Shown: one piece after another, positions 56,835 through 64,000 of the stretch
Layout: each line of letters opens with the position of its first letter
How positions within the stretch are numbered: the stretch's first letter is position 1
Assembly (NCBI RefSeq): GCF_904849725.1
Contig: NC_058519.1
Span: forward strand, 578,640,676-578,704,675
From: Hordeum vulgare subsp. vulgare
Lineage: Eukaryota; Streptophyta; Magnoliopsida; Poales; Poaceae
Direction: 5' to 3'
DNA length: 64,000 nt
Notes under the pieces: model-generated
Database searches by the model: none
Told to the model about the DNA's origin: nothing
What the model saw: only the letters and a program-made list of their open reading frames with translations
Made by a program: the position numbers and the translations under genes

Positions 56835-58080
56835 GTGGCATCATGAGCTAGGTTCATGCGTAGATGTCTTCTCGAGTAGAACACAAAAGTTTTTGTGGGC
56901 GGTGATGTGCGTTTTGCTGCCCTCCTTAGTCTTTTCTTGATTCCGCGGTATTGTTGGATTGAAGCGGCTTGGACCGACATTACTCGTACGCTTACGAGAG
57001 ACTGGTTTCATCGTTACGAGTAACTCCGTTGCTCAAAGATGACTGGCAAGTGTCGGTTTGTCCAACTTTAGTTGAATCGGATTTGACCGAGGAGGTCCTT
57101 GGATGAGGTTAAATAGCAGCTAATATATCTCCGTTGTGGTGTTTGCGTAAGTAAGATGCGATCCTACTAGATACCCATGGTCACCACGTAAAACATGCAA
57201 CAACAAAATTAGAGGACGTCTAACTTGTTTTTGCAGGGTATGCTTGTGATGTGATATGGCCAATGATGTGATGTGATATATTGGATGTATGAGATGATCA
57301 TGTTGTAATAGAAATATCGACTTGCACGTCGATGGTACGGCAACCGGCAGGAGCCATAGGGTTGTCTTTATACTAACGTGTGTGCTTGCAGATGCGTTTA
57401 CTATTTTGCTAGGATGTAGCTTTAGTAGTAATAGCATGAGTAGCACGACAACCCCGATGGCAACACGTTGATGGAGATCATGGTGTGGCGCCGGTGACAA
57501 GAAGATCGTGACGGTGCTTTGGTGATGGAGATCAAGAAGCACGTGATGATGGCCATATCATGTCACTTATGAATTGCATGTGATGTTAATCCTTTTATGC
57601 ACCTTATTTTGCTTAGAACGACGGTAGCGTTATGAGGTGATCTCTCACTAAAATTTCAAGACGAAATTGTGTTCTCCCCGACTGTGCACCGTTGCTACAG
57701 TTCGTCGTTTCGAGACACCACGTGATGATCGGGTGTGATAGACTCAACGTTCACATACAACGGGTGCAAAACAGTTGCGCACGCGGAACACTCGGGTTAA
57801 GCTTGACGAGCCTAGCATGTGCAGACATGGCCTCGGAACACATGAGACCGAAAGGTCGAGCATGAATTGTATAGTTGATATGATTAGCATAGAAATGCTT
57901 ACCACTGAAACTATTCTCGACTCACGTGATGATCGGACTTGAGATAGTGGATTTGGATCATGTACCACTCAAATGACTAGAGAGATGTACTTTTTGAGTG
58001 GGAGTTCTTAAGTAATATGATTAATTGAACTAATTGTCATGAACATAGTCTAATGGTCTTTGCGAATTACGATGTAGCTT
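56835..58080 (+). other. Leader of Copia F
   Basis: Primer site TGGCATCATGAGCT at 56836-56849, then a leader closely matching 19319-20520 of D with only scattered changes. The similarity drops sharply where coding sequence begins. Confidence 0.75.
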
Positions 58081-58094
58081 GCGCTATAGCTCTA

Positions 58095-61000
58095 CTGTTT
58101 TTATATGTTCCTAGAGAAAATTTAGTTGAAAATTGATAGTAGCAAACTTTGCAGACTGAGTGTGTAAAACCGAGGATTGTCCCCGTTGCTACGCAGAAGG
58201 CTTATGTCCTTAATGCACCACTCGGTGTGCTGCACCTCGAGCGTCGTCTGTGGATGCTATGAACATTCGACATACACGTTTCTGATGACTACACGATAGT
58301 TCAGTGCAAAATACTTAATGGCTTAGAAGTAAGGCGCCGAAAACGTTGTAAAACGTCACGGAACATAAGTGATGTTCTAAAGAGATGAAATTGTGATCTC
58401 ATGCTTGTGCCCTTGTTAAGAGGTACGAGACCTCCAACAAGATTCTTTGTCCACAAAGTAAAGGAGAAAAGCTCAATCGTTGAGCGTGTGCTCAGATTGT
58501 CTGAGTACGACAATCGCTTGAATCAAGTGGGAGTTAATCTTCCAGATGAGATAGTGATAGTTCTCCAAAGTCACTGCCACCAAGCTGTGAGAGCTTCGTG
58601 ATGAACTATAACATATCAAGGATACATACAATGATCCTTGAGCGATTCGCGATGTTTGACACTGCGAAAGTAGAAATCAAGAAGGAGCATCAATAGTTGA
58701 TGGTTTGTAAAACCACTAAGTTTCAAGAAAGGCAAGGGCTAGAAGGGATACTTCGTGAAACGGCAAAACAATTGCTGCACTAATGAAGAGACCCAAGATT
58801 AAACCCAAACCCGAGACTAAGTGCTTCTGTAATGAGGGGAACAGTCACTGAGGCGGAGCAACCCTAGATACTTGGTAGATAAGAAGGCTGGCCAAAGTCG
58901 AAAGAAGTGTATTTGATATACATGATGTTGATGTGTACTTTACTAGTACTCCTAGTAGCATGAGGGTATTGGATACCGGTTCGGTTGCTAAGTGATTAGT
59001 AACACGAAATGTAAGCTACGGCATAAACGGAGACTAGCTAAAGGCGAGGTGACGATACGTGTTGGAAGTGTTTCCAAGGTTGATATGATCAAACGTCGCA
59101 CGCTCCCTCTACCATCGGGATTGGTGTTAAACCTAAATAATTGTTATTTGGTGCTTGCGTTAAGCATGAACATGATTGGATCGTGTTTATTGCAATACGA
59201 TTATTCATTTAAAGAGAATAATGGTTACTCTATTTTCTTGAATAATCACCTTCAATGGTTTATTGAATCTCGATCGTAGTGTTACACATGTTCATGATAT
59301 TGGTGCCAAAAGATACGAGTTGATGATGATAGTACCACTTACTTGTGGCACTGCCGCTTGAGTCATGTTAGTATAAATTGCATGAAGAGGCTCCATTCTG
59401 ATGGATCTTTGTACTCACCTGATTTCGAATCACTAGTGACATGCAAATCATACCACATGAGCAAGGCCTTGTTTTCATTGACATGAAATAAGATAGTAAC
59501 TTGTTGGAAGTGATACATTTTGATGTATGCAGTCCAATGGGTGCTGAGGCACGTAGTGGATATCATTATGTTCTTGATTCACTGACGATTTGAGTAGATA
59601 CATGAGTATTTACTTAATGAATCACAAGTCTGAAATGTTGAAAAGTTCAATTCCGTTTCAGAGTGAAGTTCGTCGTAACAAGAGGATAAACTGTCTACGA
59701 TATGATCATGGAAATGAATATCTGAGTTACGAGTTTTGGTACGCAGTTAAGACAATATGGAAATTGTTTCGCAGTTCATGCCACCTGGAACATCATAGTG
59801 TGATGATGTGTCTGAACGTCATAGCCACGCACTATTTGGTATGGTGCATACTATGATGTCTCTTATCGAATTACCACTATCGTTTATGGGTTATGCATTA
59901 AAGACAACTACATTCACTTTAAATAGGGCACCGCGTATTTCCGTTGAGATGACACAGTGTAGACTGAGGTTTAGAGAAATCTAAACTGTCGTTTCCTGAA
60001 AGTTTGGAGCTTCGACACTTATGTGAAAAATTTTCAGTCTGATAAGCTCGAACCCAAAGCGGATAAATGCATCTTCATAGGATATCCAAAACAGTTGGGT
60101 ACATCTCCTCTCTCAGATCCGAAAGCAAAGTGTTTGTTTCTAGAAACGGATCCTTTCTCGAGGAAAGGTTTCTCTCGAAAGAATTGAGTGGGAGGGTAGT
60201 AGAACTTGATGAGGTTATTGAACCATCACTTCAACCAGTGTGTAGCAGGGCGCAGGAAGTTGTTCCTGTGGCGCCTACACCACTTGAAGTGGAAGCTGAT
60301 GATGGTGATCATCAAGCATCGGATCAAGTTACTACAAGCCTCGTAGGTTGACTAGGTCGCGTACTACTATAGAGTGGTACGGTAACCCTGTCTTGGAGGT
60401 CATGTTGTTGAGCAACAGTGAACCTACGAGTTATGGAGAAAGCGTTGGTGGGCCCAGATTCTGACAGATGGCTGGAAGCCATGAAATCTGAGAGAGGATC
60501 CATGTATGAAAACAAAGTGTAGACTTTGGAAAGAACTACTTGATGGTCATTAGACTATTGAGTAGAAATGGATCTTTAAAAGAAGACAGACAATGATGGT
60601 GATAAGTCACTATTAAGAAAAGCTCGACTTGTCGCAAAGATGTTTTCGACAAGATCAAACAGTTGACTATGATGAGACTTTATCACTCGTAGCGATGCTA
60701 AAGGTCTGTTGGAATTATGTTAGTAGTTGTTGCATTATTTATGAAATATTGCACGTAGGATGTCAAAACATTGTTTCCTCGACGGTTTCCTTGAGCAAAC
60801 ATTGTATGAGATACAACCATAAGGTTTTGTCGATCCTAAGGATACTAACAAGTATGCAAACTCCAGCGATCCTTCGATGGACTGGTGCAAGCATCTCGGA
60901 GTTGGAATAAGCACTTTGATGAGATGATCAAAGATTTTGGGTGTGTACAAGGTTTATGAGAAACTTGTATTTCCAAAAGGGTGAGTGGGAGCACTATAGA

Positions 61001-61770
61001 ATTTCTGATAAGTATATGTGGTTGACATATTTTGGATCAGAAGTAATGTAGAATTTCTGTAAAGCATACAAGGTTGTTTGAAAGGAGTTTTCAAAGGAAT
61101 ACCTGGATTGCGCTACTTGAACGTTGAGCATCAAAGATCTATGGAGATAGATCAAAAGAGCTTAATGAAAGTTTCAATAAGATGCATTCCTTGACAAGTT
61201 TTGAAAGAGTTCAAAATAAGATCAGCAAAGAAGGAGTTCTTGGTTGCGTTGTGAGGTGTGAATTTGAGTAAGACTCAAAACCCGACCCCGGCAGAATAAA
61301 GAGAATAGACGAAGGTCGTCTTCTATGCCTTAGCCGTAAAATCTCAAGTATGCCATGCTGTGTACCGCACCTGATGTGTGCCTTGACTCAAAGTCTGTTG
61401 AGAGGTACAGAGAGTGATCCATGATTGAATCACTAGCAGCGGTCAAAATTTATCCTTGGTAACTAATGGACTAAGGAATTTTTTCTTGATTATGGAGGTG
61501 GTTAAAGAGTTCGTCGTAAAGGGTTACGTCGATGCAAGCTTTGACACTAATCCGAATAACTATGAGTAGTGAACCGGATTCGTATAGTAGAGTAGATATT
61601 TGGAGTATTTCCGAATAGCACATAGTAGCAGCATCTATAAGATGACATAAAGATTTGTAAATAACACACGGGTCTGAAAGTTTCAGAACCGTTGACTAAA
61701 ACCTCTCTCACGAGCAAGACGTGATCAGACCCCATAACTATATGGCTGTTGGATTCGTTGGAATCACATG
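58095..61770 (+). pseudogene. Decayed Copia gag-pol of F
   Basis: The order of the D polyprotein can be followed, but in pieces: gag from about 58100 ('cctagagaaa'), a broken zinc knuckle (KCFCNEGNSH then a stop, near 58825), a protease motif that still reads VLDTGSVA (Asp codon 58972-58974), GAG-pre-integrase (WHCRLSH, about 59350), integrase fragments (59500-59850), the connector (60067-60351), reverse transcriptase fragments (60629-61080) and the end of RNase H. Stops and frameshifts occur every few tens of codons, and about 0.2 kb of RNase H is deleted near 61621-61660, as in H. It cannot make any enzyme. Confidence 0.85.
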
Positions 61771-61812
61771 GTGATGTGAACTAGATTATTGACTCTAGTG
61801 CAAGTGGGAGAC

Positions 61813-63623
61813 TGTTGGAAATATGCCCTAGAGGCAATAATAAATTAGTTATTATTATATTTCTTTGTTCATGATAATCGTTTATTATCCATGCTATAAT
61901 TGTATTGATTGGAAACACAATACTTGTGTGGATACATAGACAAAACACTGTCCCTAGTAAGCCTCTAGTTGACTGGCTCGTTGATCAAAGATGGTCAAGG
62001 TTTCCTGGCCATAGGCAAGTGTTGTCACTTGATAACGGGATCACATCATTAGGAGAATCATGTGATGGACTAGACCCAAACTAATAGACGTAGCATGTTG
62101 ATCGTGTCATTTTGTTGCTACTGTTTTCTGCGTGTCAAGTATTTGTTCCTATGACCATGAGATCATATAACTCACGGACACCGGAGGAATGCTTTGTGTG
62201 TATCAAACGTCGCAACGTAACTGGGTGACTATAAAGATGCTCTACAGGTATCTCCGAAGGTGTTCGTTGAGTTAGTATGGATCAAGACTAGGATTTGTCA
62301 CTCCGTGTGACGGAGAGGTATCTCGGGGCCCACTCGGTAATACAACATCACACACAAGCCTTGCAAGCGATGTGACTTAGTGTAAGTTACGATATCTTGT
62401 ATTACGTAACGAGTAAAGAGACTTGCCGGTAAACGAGATTTAAATAGGTATACGGATACTGACGATCGAATCTCGGGCAAGTAACATACCGAAAGACAAA
62501 GGGAATGGCATACGGGATTATATGAATCCTTGGCACTGAGGTTCAAACGATAAGATCTTCATAGAATATGTAGGATCCAATATGGGCATCCAGGTCCCGC
62601 TATTGGATATTGACCGAGGAGTCTCTCGGGTCATGTCTACATAGTTCTCGAACCCACAGGGTCTGCACACTTAAGGTTCGACGTTGTTTTATGCGTATTT
62701 GAGTTATATGGTTGGTTACCGAATGTTGTTCGGAGTCCCGGATGAGATCACGGATATCACGAGGGTTTCCGGAATAGTCCGTAAACGAAGATTGATATAT
62801 AGGATGACCTCATTTGATTACCGGAAGGTTTTCGGAGTTACCGGGAATGTACCGAGAATGACGAATGGGTTCCGGGAGTTCACCGGGGGGGCAACCCACC
62901 CCGGGGAAGCCCATAGGCCTTGAGGGTGGCACACGAGCCCTTAGTGGGCTGGTGGGACAGCCCAAAAGGGCTCTATGCGCCAAGAAGAGAAAATCAAGAG
63001 AGAAAAAAAAGGAGGAGGTGGGAAGGAAGGGGGACTCCCTCCCACCAAACCAAGTCCAACTCGGTTTGGGGGGGGAGTCCTCCCCCCTTGGACTCGGCCG
63101 ACCCCCTTGGGGCTCCTTGAGCCCCAAGGCAAGGTCCCCTCCCTCCCACCTATATATACGGAGGTTTTAGGGCTGATTTGAGACGACTTTTCCACGGCAA
63201 CCCGACCACATACCTCCACGGTTTTTCCTCTAGATCGCGTTTCTACGGAGCTCGGGCGGAGCCCTGCTGAGACAAGGTCATCACCAACCTCCGGAGCGCC
63301 GTCACGCTGCCGGAGAACTCTTCTACCTCTCCGTCTCTCTTGCTGGATCAAGAAGGCCGAGATCATCGTCGAGCTGTACGTGTGCTGAACGTGGAGGTGT
63401 CGTCCGTTCGGTACTAGATCGTGGGACTGATCGCAGGATTGTTCGCGGGGCGGATCGAGGGACGTGAGGACGTTCCACTACATCAACCGCGTTCACTAAC
63501 GCTTCTGCTGTACGATCTACAAGGGTACGTAGATCACTCATCCCCTCTCGTAGATGGACATCACCATGATAGGTCTTCGTGCGCGTAGGAAATTTTTTGT
63601 TTCCCATGCGACGTTCCCCAACA
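61813..63623 (+). repeat. 3' LTR of Copia F
   Basis: Follows 'gcaagtgggagac' and runs from TGTTGGAAATATGCC to CCCCAACA. It keeps the hairpin before the TATA box (TATATATA at 63151-63158) that the 5' LTR has lost. Confidence 0.9.
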
Positions 63624-63628
63624 ACCTG

Positions 63629-64000
63629 CTGGAGCTGGTAGAGCACGGCCAGCTCGTGCATAAGACTTGGAGGTTGCCAGCGGACGACGAGGTTGAGCCG
63701 GCGCCACGAGAGGGAGAGCGCGTCTTGCTCCTCAGCCACGTTCACCGAGGTTTCTCTCTGCCCCCCACCCTTTCTTCAAGGGTATCATGAATCATTTTGG
63801 TGCACAACTCCATCACTTCCCTCCGAATGCCATCGTCCACCTTTCTGCCTTCATCGTTTTATGCGAATGTTTTATTGGTTGTCCTCCCCATTGGGGTTTG
63901 TTCAAACACATCTTTTCCGTCCGCTCCCAAACCATAAAACGTCTTAGTCAATCGGATGACAAGACGCATCTCCTCCAGCTCTGTGGGGGTTTAGGGTTTT
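63629..64000 (+). pseudogene. Antisense ORF of G, part after Copia F (runs off the window)
   Basis: Continues the ORF at 54917-55057 in frame. LELVEHGQLVHKTWRLP is followed by an acidic stretch and LLLSHVHRGFSLPP. A one-base indel in the C-rich run near 63757-63775 then shifts frame. The new frame is open to the window end with MNHFGAQLHHFPPNAIVHL, FIVLCECFIGCPPHWGLF and RSQTIKRL. The pattern HFGxQLHxxxPNxxxxLxxFxxLCExFxGxxPxxxLF fits the Transposase_28 (putative gypsy-type transposon) family of Tat elements. It is disrupted by F and by the frameshift. Confidence 0.75.

Larger units (their letters stand above)
55058..63623 (+). mobile_element. Copia element F (Angela group), full length, nested in G
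   Basis: 8566 bp with a perfect TSD, acctg, at 55053-55057 and 63624-63628. LTRs are 1777 and 1811 bp and differ at about eight places in the first 600 bases, apart from one deletion. The primer site and leader are much like those of D; the polypurine tract GTGGGAGAC is intact. The coding region is decayed throughout, so the element must have moved with enzymes made by another copy. Confidence 0.92.

Overview
This window looks like intergenic DNA from a large grass genome of the Triticeae type (wheat, Aegilops, rye, barley). It is almost wall-to-wall LTR retrotransposons nested in one another, with two small Stowaway-like MITEs. I see no convincing cellular gene, no rRNA or tRNA gene and no CRISPR array. 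The Triticeae reading rests on LTR ends of the Angela/BARE/WIS Copia type (starting TGTTGGAAATATGCC), on tRNA-Asp-primed Gypsy elements whose LTRs start TGATACGTC, and on MITE ends CTCCCTCCGT. Family names are given from memory of such sequences and are tentative.

Layout, left to right. (1) 1-3.7 kb: 3' internal part and LTR of Gypsy element A. (2) 3.7-8.67 kb: tail and LTR of a SIRE/Maximus-like Copia element, interrupted by a 3149-bp solo LTR (3818-6966) with a perfect 5-bp target-site duplication (TSD). (3) 8.67-9.5 kb: an unidentified minus-strand coding remnant. (4) 9.5-13.2 kb: 3' internal part and LTR of Gypsy element B, a relative of A. (5) 13.5-32.7 kb: a Stowaway-like MITE split by Gypsy element C (13599-32375), which is itself split by Copia element D (17491-26428). 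(6) 32.8-33.1 kb: an intact 302-bp Stowaway MITE. (7) 33.2-35.8 kb: minus-strand Angela-like element H, cut by minus-strand Gypsy element E (35811 to beyond 53840). E contains a complete Gypsy element W (37968-48210) and a minus-strand Tat-like element G that starts at 53841. G is in turn split by Copia element F (55058-63623).

The boundaries come from matching TSDs: catgg (solo LTR), tctgt/tccgt (C), caagg (D), accgt (W) and acctg (F). The insertion order is therefore H, then E, then W and G independently, then F into G; on the left, MITE, then C, then D.

C and E are the same family. They carry gag-protease and a separate 357-codon 3' ORF, but no reverse transcriptase, RNase H or integrase, so they must have depended on enzymes from another element. 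W has gag-protease, reverse transcriptase, RNase H, integrase and a different 3' ORF of 173 aa, and uses the same kind of tRNA-Asp primer site; it is the sort of element that could supply those enzymes. D has a nearly whole Copia polyprotein with two stops and a protease active-site substitution. F has Copia LTRs and leader close to those of D but a badly decayed polyprotein, and it shares an internal deletion with H. G carries an ORF antisense to the element, just inside its 3' LTR.

The structures most worth a second look are: an inverted repeat present both in the LTR promoter region and in front of the 3' ORFs; a polypurine-tract-like 13-mer at three fixed places per element; primer-site-like cassettes inside the LTRs of C; and the shared deletion that points to a trans-mobilised Copia lineage.
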